The notes under the pieces are model-generated. The model saw only the letters and a program-made list of their open reading frames with translations. It was not told where the DNA came from and searched no databases. The translations under genes and the position numbers were made by a program. Below are positions 34,733 to 47,572 of a stretch of DNA of 64,000 bases, piece after piece (position 1 is the stretch's first letter; every line of letters begins with the position of its first letter). The stretch lies in assembly GCA_949592205.1 (NCBI GenBank), contig CATIUR010000003.1, positions 84,469,001 through 84,533,000 on the forward strand. Direction: 5' to 3'. Origin of the DNA: Helichrysum umbraculigerum. Its lineage: Eukaryota; Streptophyta; Magnoliopsida; Asterales; Asteraceae.

Positions 34733-37104
34733 TGTCACACCCCGTCTAAAGCGGAAACAACGGGGTATAACGGTGATAGGATCATAACACATCATTATAA
34801 AGAATTTTATATGAAATACAATATCCAATGTGTCATGATGCCATTAACATGAATAATGTTTCATGTCATGCATACATTTCAACAATGAATTCAAAATCTT
34901 ACAAACAAACGTACACTACAATGTTAAGGCAAAACATGCTTTCACAAACAACCATGATGTATCACAAGTCTTGAATAATTCTTAATGCAACCCTAAAGGT
35001 CCACTAAGTTCTCTTGTCCTCTGCTTTAAGTCCACTAGTATAACCTGAAAAGATATGCTCAAAAACGTCAACACGAATGTTGGTGAGTTTTGTAGGTTTG
35101 AAACCAGACACCATAAAATAAACATTTTGCTGTGTTTATAATAAGTTAGGACAATGCAATAGAAATGTACACAAATGTGAAAAAAAATGCAGCCAATATA
35201 TCTCAATGTACGGCAATTACCTCCCAAGGAAGTAAAACACGAATGTAAGCAACAATCCCAATGTACGGCAAATACCCCACAAGGAAGTAATGCACGAATG
35301 TAAGCAACAATCCCAATGTACGGAAAATACCCCACAAGGAAGTACAACACAGATGTAAGCAACAAGTCTCAATGCATATAAGTCACATAGTGTCACACAT
35401 TTCAAGCATATGTCCAAAAATGAAAATGAATGCGTTCACAGTATAAAACAGTTGATAAAATATGTGAGCATACTTTTCCCCCAATGTAAAAATATGTAAA
35501 GAAAATGGGGCCACGAAAACTCACCTTGAAATAAAGATGTAAGTTTTGCCCTTAAGTTTAACCACCAACAATTCTTGCAATCTACAACAATTAGATAATG
35601 CATATGGGTCACAACCTAGACATAACTAGGTGATTCCATTGTATCCCAAGTCTAAACACTTCCTCTAAGTTCCCTCACAACTCAACTCATGTATATTAAC
35701 TTGAATCAACCTATCGAGTAAAAATCAGATTCTGTCTACAATTTTCATACCACTTTACGTATTTTTAAATATTACTTAATGAAATTATTTGACTCTACAA
35801 TTTTAACAAGTGATATTTCAATATGTTTAGAAGATCCTGTAATTTTTTCAGATTCAATCACATTGATTTACTATTTTTAAAAATTCACCAAAATGAACTG
35901 CTCTAAACAGTTAAAACTTTCTGACTTCACAAAAGTTATAATTTATTTAAAATACTTAGAGACTTCAAAAGATTATCATATTTTTACAGAAAATATTTAA
36001 CACTTTTAAAACACTTCATTAAAAATTTCAATACCTAATTCTTAGTTTAAGGTACGTTTCAAAAATCGACAACTTAGCCAAAATCTGGAACCGAAAACTC
36101 AGAAATGACACACAATCTTGTAAAATCATTTTGACTAATTTAATCACAACATTTGGATATGAGACTGACGCCATTTGAAAGTAGACTAAAAGTACTTAAG
36201 TTTAGACTCATGTTTCATCAAAAATCATCACGAAATAACCAAGTTACGGGCTTCCCAATCCGAAGACACAATCTGGTCAGATTAGGGTTTATGAGTAACC
36301 AACCCTAATCGCTAGTCTAAACAATCTAAACCGCAATCATAATCATATTTTTCGATTCTACTAACATACATACTGATTTTAACAATATCCTAATGATTTC
36401 ACTTACTAGGAATACAATGGAATCGAACCGAAAATAACCGACAATGAACGAACTATCAAAATATGAATAAATGAATGATTCGGAAGGTATTTATACCAAC
36501 AAATCGAGAGTCCGCACGATAGAAATCCTTAGAATCTGTAAATAACGAGGATGTATACACTTAGATGTCATTTAAAGATTAAACGAAATGTTTAGAAAGA
36601 TTATAGAATCAAAACTTACCACCGAATACATAAACAACGCCTTCGATTGATCAAGAATGAATAGAAATCAACCTTTTGAGTTTCTTGGGGTTTATATTTC
36701 GTATTTAGGGTTTGAGAGAGTTTTTGGTATACTGAAATCCGTAATATGGGGTTTACAACACGTTTTTAGGGTTAAAATACGTTTATATATGGATCTGGGT
36801 CGACTTAAAATCGCGTCATGATTAGGGGTGAATCGCGCCGCGAAAACCACCAAATCGCGTCTCTATTAACACCAAATCGCGCCTCTATTTGTCCCCAATC
36901 GCGTCTCAGTTTTCAGCCCATTTTTCGTTTACGTTTTGCTTCATAACTTCTTCGTTACACGTCAGATTGAGTTGATTCTTTTGCGTTGGATTCGTTTTTC
37001 AAAAACGAAGACTTTGATGTAAAGAAATCATTGAAATTAGTATTCTCAAAAAAATGACTTTTTACGGCTCGAACAACAATAACGGTTTGGTGACGGTTGT
37101 CACA
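34733..37104 (-). repeat. 3' LTR of the decayed gypsy element, 2372 bp
   Basis: On the element strand it starts TGTGACAACC (37104) and ends GGTGTGACA (34733). It contains a 55-bp tandem repeat (35205-35369) and a cluster of AATCGCG motifs near its 5' end (about 36800-36910). Confidence 0.85.
35205..35369. repeat. Three tandem copies of a 55-bp unit
   Basis: Units at 35205-35259, 35260-35314 and 35315-35369 each start AATGTACGG and contain CACAAGGAAGTA or a near variant. Short overlapping ORFs on the minus strand are a by-product of the repeat. Confidence 0.85.
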
Positions 37105-39957
37105 GTATCCCCCAGTTGAGAGAATTTCGTCCCGAAATTCAGTCGGAGCTATAATGTCAACCCGCTCACTGAATAAGTATGTAAAATTTAGCTTTGTATA
37201 CTCTTTTCGTTTCGGAGTAAATTCAAATCCTCGCTAAGCATTCGATCAAGCAATGACAAATTAAAACTTTCCATGCTTCAACATTTGACCTCTCACTCCA
37301 TGGTTTCTACCAGTTTCTCTACACAATATCATTGGTGATTCCTTGAAATTTCCTTCTAGAAATACGTGTAAGACCTTATCAGTCGACACTTTCTTATGTT
37401 TGAAACATGAAATACATCGTGAACACCACTTCACTCTTGTGACAACTTTCAAACGATATGTGATTGAACCCATACGTTCAACAATTTATAACGTTTCTAC
37501 AACACATATACTAATATTTCAAAATTCCCAAAATATACGACACCTTCCCGAAGTAACGTTTTAAACAATATATGATTCCCAACACAAAACTCTAACTGCT
37601 GTCGACGTTTGTTTGCATAACACATTTGCCTAACTCGTACTATTTCCAACCTCTCCTTGATTTGAACGATCGTGTCAATAGCTTCATGGACTATTTCAAT
37701 CCAATCAACTGACTTTTATCCAACTTCAACCCGTACTACAAATGAACAACCCCTTACACTCATAAAGTGCTTCAAAGAGTGTACATTGAATACTAAAGTG
37801 ATAACTGTGTTATATGAGAACATGACTAGTGGTAAGTGAGTATCCCAACTTCAACCAAAATCAATAACAAGCTCTAAGCATACTCTCAAACGTTTGAATG
37901 GTTTGCTCGCTCTGCTCTTTAGCTCGAGATTGATATACTGTCCTCACATCAAAACGCATTCCCAAAGCCTTTTGTAACGTTTTTTCCAAAATCTTGTAGA
38001 AAATGACCATCTAAAACGACCATAATTGGCATAGACACTTCATGCCTTGTTACTACTTCGTTGATGTAACGCCTTATCAAATTCCATATCTTGAAATCCT
38101 CTTGGATAGATAGGAAATGAGCAGACTTGGTTATTCTACCCAAATAGATTCGCGCCCACTATTAGTTTTAGGAAACTTCGTAATGAAATTCGTAATTATG
38201 CTTCCCATTTTTCTATTCGAAAATCTCTGGTTACTGTAATAGACAAGAGAGTCTTAGGTATTCAGCCTTGAACTTCAAACAGATCATGCATTGAGTTTCG
38301 TGAAGAACGTATTAAATGATGTCCTTTTTCATTCCCAGACACCAATCTAAATCCATGATATCATACTACTTCTTAACAACTCCCGTTGTATGAAATATTT
38401 TGACTTATGTACTCTGCCCATTACTAGTGTCCATAGACCACCAAGCAAAGGAATCCATAATCTTTTCCATGATGTAACATCTTGTCCACTTTTTGTTCCA
38501 AATGTTTGTCTAACCCGCGCAACTTTTGGTTTTGTATATGAGTATCCTTAACGCTTCATCTTGAATTTTGAACATCTTATCCTTAATACCAGAGTGTATC
38601 GTCAAACTTTGACTTGCACTCACCTTGGCATACTTTTTCTTCCTACTCAAAACATCTGCAACACATCCTTCTTCCCCCAATAGAATCAAACTTCACAATT
38701 GCAACCGCTAAATAATTCGAGCTTGCTCATTTGTATCGTGTTCAACTTCTTTTGAACATATATGTGTTAAAAATATCCTATGATCGGTATGAGTAACGTT
38801 CTTCATTTCATACAAGTAGTGTCTTCAACACATATGTACGAAGGCTACCGCTTCAAGTTCCAATTCGTGGGTAGTATAGAAATTTTCGTGAATGCGATTA
38901 CCTTCCCCCTTTAATTAACACACAACCTAGACTTCAGTCTGATGCATCACAATACACAACGAAATCCTCCGATCCATCATCCTTCACTGTTTGAAAAGCT
39001 TCTTCTAAGTTCTTACCCCAAACAAGCTTATATATACACATATTTTGTGAGCAGTAGAGCGATCCTTGAAAAACTCCTGATAAAATTCCGATAATAACCT
39101 ATGAATTCCAAATACTTTACGAACCTTCACGATAGCTGTGGGACCTTCCATCCCTTTACAGCTTCTATTTTGCTAAAATACACATGAATAACTTCTTTGT
39201 TCACAACGTGCCCAAGCAAAACAAACCTCTTGTAGTCAAATTTTGAACTCTGAATATATTGCATAGACCTTTTCTTTCAAAAGAAACTCCAGGATTAGTC
39301 TCAAAGGGACTTCATGCTCTTCCTTGGTTTTAGAATAATTCAGAACGTCGCAAATGAAAAGTATGATAAATTCATCAAGATGCGGCTTATATACGCGTTC
39401 GTTAAATATAGGAATGCTATAGTCGCATTAGTAAGATCGAAAGACATAACGAGAAATTTGAAATGTTCGTAACGAGTACTAAACGCAATCTTAGGTATAT
39501 CTGATTCAGGAACCCTCTATTGATGGTAACCAGAATGAAGATTGATTTTTGAAAACCACCGAACACCTTGAAGTTGATCAAACAAATCATCCATCCTTGG
39601 AAGAGGACAGCGATTCTTGACCGTAAATTTGTTAAGTTCACGATAATCAATGCACAAATGAAAAGAACCATCTTTCTTTTTAATAACTAAGACATGTGCT
39701 CCCCAAAAAGAATGACTAGGGTGAATAAGACCCTTGTCTTGGAGCATCTTAAAATCGATTATATAATTCTTGCATTCTAATAGTGTTAAGCGATTTGGAG
39801 CTTTTGCAACTGGGGTTGCTCCAAGAATAAGATCAATACAAACGTTACGAGTACAGAGGGATATAGTCCTTCTAAGTCTTTCCGGGAAGACCTTGAGGGA
39901 ATCGTTAATAACATGATGTTTAGGAGTTTTTAACTTATTAGCATTTATGTAACATCC
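37105..39957 (-). pseudogene. Gypsy pol remnant: RT, RNase H and integrase pieces
   Basis: Pieces appear in the right order on the minus strand but in shifting frames. RT lies at about 39420-39900 (ATPVAKAPNRL, then DGSFHLCIDYRELNKFTVKNR and LPRMDDLFDQLQG). RNase H is near 38770-38830 (RHYLYEM....THTDH). Integrase is near 37950-38145 (TKSAHFLSIQE). No stretch is long enough to be active. The start of RT at 39957 is where the next element cuts in. Confidence 0.85.
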
Positions 39958-40391
39958 ACTCCTCGGGTCTAGTTGTATTTTAATATTTTCTAGACTTTTA
40001 ATATTTAATTTGTGTGTCAGAAAATAGTTCGGTGTTATTATTTGAAAATAATTGGTTAAAAAGTCACATACTTTATTGTGACTAGTAAATTGTTAATTGT
40101 TTTAAATTAACCTAGTTGACGGTAAAATAAAATAATGTTTCCCCCGCAAATGGTTTTTAAGTTCCAGACAATGATAAGTACGGGGGACAAAACTAGTACA
40201 TATATTTCTAATATATGTGTGTAATACGTACTAAACTTCACCAAAATTCCAGTATCATCGATTGAGAGCTAGAGAAAGATTGAAACCCTAAACTTGAACC
40301 ATAATCATCAATCTTTTGCAAAAATCAATTCATGTTCTTCTTGATATATCACTCTGGCCGTACGTATACACCACAGGACTACTTGTAATCT

Positions 40392-40396
40392 TGAAA
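40392..40396. other. TSD TGAAA, left copy
   Basis: Directly precedes the TGTAAGTCCC start of the copia LTR. Repeated exactly at 53118-53122. Confidence 0.92.
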
Positions 40397-40983
40397 TGTA
40401 AGTCCCCTAGTTTTAGGATCGATAACTTCGTTATCTTTAGTATTAAGGTGCGGAATCCCTCAATACGGTGTTATCTTACTAGTAACGAATACGTTCGTAA
40501 TTGCGTTTATAAAGCTTAATTTTAACGAATAATACGTCAAAGCCTAGCCGTTAGGTTTAAGTTTTCTCTGGGTTTAGTGAATTCGCAGATCAGAAAACCG
40601 AATGACAAAAGTTATGTTTTTAACGAATAAAAAAACATTATATACGATCAGCTTGTCTCGGCTCGCATGGGCCTGCGAGTTCGGTCCAACTCGCAGCCCA
40701 AGCCTAGTAAAGGACTCGGCTCGCCAGACTCAAGCTTCGCGAGTTCAGATCTCACCTCACAGCTCAACTCGCTGCGACTTGAGATCTCGACTTGTCTCGC
40801 ATGAAACGTCTATTATTTATTTCGTATTTAAACATTCGTCTAACTTAGCATAATAATATGTTTAACGAATATTACTAACAAAACAAATATTTATTTACAA
40901 ATCTAAACCAATATACAAATGTAATAATAATTACACCAGTCCTATTTCAAGCTAGATCTGTTGTCACACTCTATGTTCCAACA
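40397..40983 (-). repeat. 3' LTR of the large copia element
   Basis: It runs from TGTAAGTCCC to TTCCAACA and holds a cluster of CTCGC/GCGAG motifs at about 40668-40810. On the element strand, AAGGGGGAGTC directly precedes it as the polypurine tract (40984-40996). Confidence 0.92.
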
Positions 40984-41037
40984 GACTCCCCCTTGACAAT
41001 AGCTCTAGCGTCTTTATCTTTACGCTGTCTTTGATCT

Positions 41038-44000
41038 TCATTTGTAAATCTTACTGCATGCGTAAATCTTCATCTTGATACAAGTTTTAACCATCAACTG
41101 ATAATCTCTTGCTAAATCAGCCCATTCAATAGTCGTCAAAATTCTGTTTTCATTTAACTTTAACAGATCTTTTCTCGACATATTCATCAGGTGTCGATGA
41201 TCATAAACTCTAAAGATTTCTCTTTCACCACCTTCAACCTCATCATCAGCTTCAACCATAACAGCTTCTCCAGTTCCTGAATCCACGTGCCAACTCTTCA
41301 TATTTCCCAGAATATCATGTGGCATTGTCTTAAGTGGAATCTGCTGTATGCATCTTACAGCTGGATAAATCTTTTTCCTTCTTTTTCTTCCAGTTCTTTG
41401 ACTTATCTCCTGTAGTTTCACAGTTTTTCCCTTTCTTGGCTTAATCTGAACAAACTTATTTGTACCAACCTCATGTCTAATGATTCTTTCAACACGATCA
41501 GCATAATCATCACGACTTGGGTTGTTTATCTCTAATCTAGCCAAATCACGTATTTCATAACGTGGTAGAGAACTAAAAACTGCAAGCTTTCTTTCTAAAT
41601 ATTGAACCCCATCAAACCTTTTAATAGCAAAAAGCTTCAGCTCAGAGTCAAAGTACCATCCAACAATCCCTTTACGAGGAACACGTTTTCCCGTAATATC
41701 TACTTCTGAAACTCCAATCTTCTTCTTCTGTTTTGGAAGTTTCCTAAGAAAAACAGCAGGATTCTTGGTAGGAATCAAAGTTTCATCTTTTTCAGAATCG
41801 GTTGAGTCATCGATTTCTTCATCTACATCGACAATCATTGGACTTTGTTCATTTTCAATAATAACTTCTGTCCTAGATGGGCTCACATGGTGTTCATCTA
41901 TATTCGCATCTGGATCTACACCAATGTCTTGCACAATCTCAGGTACAGCAGTCCAATCTGTAGGTGGTAGAAATTCTCCATCCTCAAGATCAAAATCAAT
42001 GTCTTCATCTATCTCATCAAAAATATCATCTTCCGAATCAGATAGATCAAGCATTTCCAATCCTAAGAGAAAACCACAAATACAAATCAATATTAATAAT
42101 TAAAACTCTCTTATCGACTTCCCTGAATCAACCTAAGAATTTCTTTATTAATTCTTTTGTATATTTTAACGCAATTTACAAATAACTTATAAAATCTTTA
42201 ATTGATTACCCTGAATCAATCCAAAATCTCTTAAGTCTACTTAACAAATATTAATTAATTTTAAATTCTAATGCATTGTGAATAATCACCAAACATTTAA
42301 ATTTACTATTAATTACCTTATATAATTTCCAAGTGTTAATTGATCTCATTCATTATCAATTTAACCTTTAAATTATATATCATTTGTCTAGTTAATACGA
42401 ATACATTTTTAACTTGTTAATTACTTATATACCTTACGGTCTTAAGTCCATAATCAAATCTAAAATGCATATGTTATTATAAAATTTTGACCGCCGATAT
42501 TAATCGGAACACGCCGCTCGACTACTCAATGAGTCGGAAGTCTTTCGATCACTATTTTATCTTAACATAATTATATAAACTTAAATTACATCAAACATAT
42601 TTTACTTAAAATAATAATAACCCTAAGCCAAATATATTTACACAATAATATTAAGTTTACATTTGTTCACTACAAACTATTACAAATATTACAGTACTAT
42701 GATAATACTAAGCTATCTTACCAGCTTCAGTATCACCCGGTACAGTCTTATCTGCACTTGTACTCGCTCCAGAACCACTAGCACCAGCACCAGACTCCCC
42801 CTGAATCGTAGCTTGCTCACCAGTCTTTGAAGGACCAGTCTGCTCACCACTCGGTGCATTGGGATCATCGTCCTTGTCTGAATCTCTCTTCCTCTTTAGC
42901 TCATTTTCTCTGCAAGACTCCAGATATACCAATATCTCCCCCTGAGTAGACTGTCCTGAATGCAATCTCAAGACCAGACTCTCCAAAGAAGATAACTTCA
43001 GTCTCTGCACATTGAAGTGCGCAAGCAAAGTCTCATGAGTCTTCATCAACAGATTGTACGATTCACTCTGCTTGAGTATCTGCTGAGCAAGAAGAAGATT
43101 ATTCGACACCAGCTCTGGAATCTGAGAAGTAAGCTTCTCTAAATCCTTTACCCTCGACTCTAAGGATGTAATCCTTTCAGCATCAGTCATTGGAGTAACA
43201 GGTATCGTTCTAGGTCCAGGCGGTGTAAGAGACTCAATATGCCAGTCTCTGGTCAGCGGTGTATGAGGTTGAGACAAAGCTTGCGTAAGCAAGTTCGTCG
43301 CAAATCTAGCTGCTTTATTCGTCGGAAAATTAGCTCCACGAACTAGATCAGCAACCTCATGCTGTAAAGTTAAACACAATTAAAATCAGTTATTGTTACA
43401 GATTACTCTGTCTCAAACTCTAATTAATTGCATAACACTCATAGTTATAGAACTTATATCTCATACCTGAAGCGGTACAGACATCTGTTCAAAAACCACC
43501 GTTGCATCCATCTCCACCTGTGGTGTATCTTGAGTAACTGTATACAGAATTAACTGTCTCAGTTTAACTCCTGATAAACAACAAGTTAAGATTATTTAAC
43601 TTTTATAATCAATACTAACCTTCTCTAATAGTTAGCGTTCTCGGACGCTTCAACAAAGGAATCTCAACCTCCTCAGTACCTTCCTCCAGAATATCCTTCC
43701 CTTTTCTCTTCCTTTCAGAGATAGACGGAGGAGGAGAAGGTGTATTCTCAGAATCCTCATCTGAAGCCGTCTCACCATCACGACCTCTAGATGATCTAAC
43801 AGGATCCTAAATTTTGAATATATTAAACATTTATGATTAGCATAAGCTCTATCATACAAGTTCTATATATTTAAGATTAATCAGATATAATACCTCAGTC
43901 GGTACAACAACTGATCTATCAAGCTGTATCTGCTCCCCCTCAAGTATTACAACTTCTGGGTTTGCAGCCTCAGCTTCAGCTTCCTGTTCGTTTAATGATA

Positions 44001-45179
44001 TTTATATTTTAAAATCAGAAATAATATCCAATTAACTAAATATATATATCATAATCATTATATAATAATATTATGCATCTATGATTAATAAAAACAATCT
44101 ATCAACTAAGCATCTATATTATTATATAAATAAAATATTACCTCGGATGGTGCAAAATAACTATCAATATCCTGAAGCAAAGGATTCGTTGCATCATCAT
44201 TCTGCTCCAAAACCTCTTGCACAACTTGTGCAGCGACCTCTTGATTCACTTGCTGATCAACCTGACCAACCTGAATAAGAACATCCTCAAGGAGCCCTTG
44301 TGGATCTTCAGGTTGAGCCTCCTCAGCTGCAGGTTCCGGTACAACATCAGCAGCAGCAGGAGCAACGTCTAACCACCCATGATTTGGCGGAGCAACGTAG
44401 TTCGGGTCAATAATATACCCAAATAGTGGTCTAACCTCAGGTTTCACCACTCCCTCCTTCCTAACCGTCTGCATAAACATGGCGTTATACCCACGATGGT
44501 CAATCGTATTAACCACTAGATGTGGTTCAGGTATAGCCAAATCCGGTAGACGCGCACGGATAATCAACATGCAAAATCACGGGTAAACCAAAAATCTTGA
44601 TCTAACAGACCCCGATATCTGTTTCGCAATCTCACCAAAAAGATAATCACAAAAACTGTATGGTTTATTATAAACCAGTGACAGTGCAGCCGATAAAATC
44701 GCAGGGCTCAACTCATCAAATCCACCCTTCTTCGCTGCAAAAACGATATTCATCACGTGCCAGAGAAACCTCCACTGACCAATAACCAGAGATTTCTGGA
44801 ACTGACGTCCGCGTCTATCTCCGGTATAACCCATACGTCCTATAGCACCCTCTATAAAATCCATAGGATACTCAATATCCCCATTCTCCTGTTCTACTGT
44901 ACCTAGCTGCAAAATCTCACGGAGATTACCAGCCGAAAATGTAACAGGTTGGCCACTAACCGTAGCTCGAATCTCTGGCGGGTTGACAGATTCGTCATAT
45001 ACTATATCCGTCCAGAAATCGTTCAGTATAGCCTCAGAGATAGGAGGATTGGCCGTAATGGCGTATCGAATACGTGATCGTGCAAGAAATCTAAGAATAT
45101 CTGCAACCCTATCAGCCCGCTTGGCTTCAAGGTTCAGATCCACAAGTACATTGTGTCCCTTGTCAAATGCTCTCGCCAT
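41038..45179 (-). CDS. Extra six-exon gene of the large copia element
   Basis: Proposed exons, in order: 45179-44142, 43983-43894, 43806-43620, 43537-43467, 43361-42722 and 42062-41038. Every intron starts GT and ends AG and all joins keep the frame, giving about 1,016 codons with one in-frame TGA at 44577-44579 (codon 201, CGA expected). For intron 3 an acceptor at 43571 also keeps frame but leaves only 49 bases; 43538 gives 82. Residues 1-200 form a compact region (start MARAFDKGHNVLVDLNLEAK), then Glu/Ala/Gln-rich sequence. A coiled coil lies at about 522-605. The last exon has an acidic start, then a basic part (RTGRKRRKK). From memory, the first exon resembles uncharacterised Asteraceae retroelement proteins, sometimes mislabelled synaptobrevin-like. 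Function unknown. Confidence 0.65.
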
Positions 45180-47572
45180 ATCTGTAAAAAAAAACACAAA
45201 CAACAGATATAATTTTAATGCACGATTAAACATCTTTAAACTATAACGTATTATGAATCGAGATTCATCAAACGTCTTAGTTTAAAATTGAAATTATATA
45301 TAACTTGTTACAAAATAGTCTCAAGTCGTATATAAAAATTTAACTTATAACTAAAAAGTCTTAAGTCTAATTGAAATCCATTATATAAAAATTATTACTT
45401 AAAAAGTCTTAACATTTATATCACTACTTTAAAAATAAAATTTTTCTAAGTACTGGACTCGCATAAACTGGCCTTGGGAATCGAGATCAACTCGTTTCGC
45501 TTATCAACTCGCTTCACTGATCAACTCGCTAAACTTAGCAACTCGCTTTTAAAGTGAACTCGCTAATCCCATCGATTCGCTAGTCAACTCGCTGCGAGTT
45601 GAATCAAAATGTCAACTCGTTCGATGAACTGCCGTCGCGAGTTTGTTTTCAAAATCGATTAATCCTTTGATTTTAACATGATCTATCGATTGATTTACGT
45701 TCATTAATGTCCGTTTAACATAAACCCTAAAGATCCATGTCCAATAACATCGTAAATCTATGTGAATCGTTTAAACTTCAAACCGAAACCCTAAGTTTAA
45801 AAAAAAACCTTCGATTTCGTGCAATTTAAACGGTGAAATCCGTTGATATATACCTCAAAATGTGTGCAAAGTAAAGATGTATAAAGTCTACGGATTGAAA
45901 AACTCGTTCCCGTACTCTAAAAATCGAAATCAAACGAAAACTCAAAATCGCCTCGTTTCGCCTGTAAAACGGATTCGCAAAGTTATAGTGAACTCGCGAA
46001 GTTTGTGGGTTCGGTGAGTTGGCTTGACTCGTTTGACCCCCTTTATACTTTGTATCCGATTCGCGAGATTTCAAGCGGATCCGCAAGTCGATGTCAACTC
46101 GCAGGACTATATTAAAACGCGAATTTAATTCTAAGTATAAATAAAACCCGATATTTTACAAGTCTAAATTATAATTAATTTTCACTTGCAAATTGTTACG
46201 TTTGTTCAACTCAAAAATATTCAGTATAGTTTAATTCCGAAGGGTAAAACCTAATAAACACAAAAACTTAAATTAACAACAAATAAACTTAAGATAAAAA
46301 CACAATTATATAAACTTTGGTATCAAGTACCATTTTATTAATCACTCGAAACAAAGTAAATATACAAAGTAAATAAGATTTTATCTGCTTAGGGATCATA
46401 TTAGTAAGAATAAGCAATCAATTATATATTAAAAAGTCTAAGCAGATTGATAGTATACATACCTCATGAAATTCAAGTAAATTACTGTAAAATTACAACT
46501 AAATTTATCATTTATACACTTATATTTATAAAATTATATCTTACGTACCTTTATCCACATAGCATAATTAATAAATGCATTACTCACATAAAGTGAATAT
46601 TTTTTTTATAGATAGTCCAAGACGATTACCGGTATTATGATCCACATAAACAAATTATACTCAATTTTCTAAGCAAACACTTTATTGTTAGTATAAATAT
46701 TATCAAGTGCTTCCTATTATATGACATACTGAAGAATTTCAAGTAAAACTCATAACACTGCATCATTAAATTTCAAGGTAGCGGTTACTAAATGATGTAT
46801 CTTTTCGAAACATATAACATACACTTGAATTTTTAAAATTAGACAAATATCAGACATACTTTGAATATGCTATGTTATCTAAGTCTGTACGTAGTACAAC
46901 AGAAGATCCCTTCTAGCATAATTCAAAATATATTTGAGAATATTAATTTAATTAAAGGTTTCAGTTCTGTACTTAGTACAACAAAGTTACCAGTAATTAA
47001 GTTAATACCCATATTGCTACTATTTGTCACTTCAAATTAAAATGCATGATAACGGTGTATGGTAATACCATCATTCAACAATTAAGACTTAATGTCATAC
47101 ATCATAGAATAGTAACACAAGATAATAAACAAGTAGTTAATTAACTTCTTAAGGCTTAGAAAATGTCATATAATTTGCCTACCAGTACATCATATAATGA
47201 AGCCATCTAAAGTATTTTTTTTTTTACTTAAAAATAGACAAATTATAACTTGTGGATATAGGTGTATAATCAAATAAATATAAACACATACCTGATAGAA
47301 ACGCTGTAGTTCTAAAGCAACTTTATTTGAACCTACTACCATATCATACTTAGGACTTAAGCTTATTATTGTGAAGCTTATTCTCCTAATGTACTATCAT
47401 ATCCCTTAGTTTTTGCAAATAAAACTTAAATGAATTTCAAATAATATTTTGGTTATATTCTTTAATGAAGGCGATTCCCCTTAGGTAACAAGCAAATGAA
47501 TGCTATACGCCTTTTTTTTATTTAATGAACACAGAAATACTAACTATTACAAAAATACCCTTGGAAGACTAA
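45180..47572 (-). other. Non-coding spacer upstream of the extra copia gene
   Basis: About 2.4 kb between the pol stop and the extra gene, with no open frame of note. On the element strand it contains a donor-like GAG|GTATAT (exon end 45854) and an acceptor TTTTTTTTTACAG (intron end 45182) two bases before the ATG, so a 5' leader intron of about 670 bases is plausible. Two clusters of CTCGC/GCGAG motifs lie at about 45465-45660 and 45945-46110. It may hold an internal promoter, but this is inference. Confidence 0.5.

Larger units (their letters stand above)
34733..39957 (-). mobile_element. Decayed Ty3/gypsy element, 3' part
   Basis: A minus-strand gypsy element with its 3' LTR at 34733-37104 and heavily mutated pol at about 37110-39950. 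It is cut off at 39957, where a plus-strand LTR begins. The polypurine region before the LTR reads TGGGGGATACTG on the element strand, after the conserved TTTCGGGACGAAATTC stretch that also precedes the Tekay LTRs. It looks older than its neighbours. Confidence 0.85.

Noticed and set aside
35205..35369. Overlapping minus-strand ORFs of 127 and 66 codons
   Set aside because: They translate a 55-bp tandem repeat (no multiple of three, so three frames mix) inside an LTR. No protein-like conservation.
41765..42103. Plus-strand 112-codon Ser-rich ORF
   Set aside because: Antisense shadow of the acidic start of the last exon of the extra copia gene.
43571..43619. A 49-base intron 3 in the extra copia gene
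   Set aside because: It keeps frame but is shorter than usual plant introns. The acceptor ending at 43538 also keeps frame and gives 82 bases, so I preferred it.
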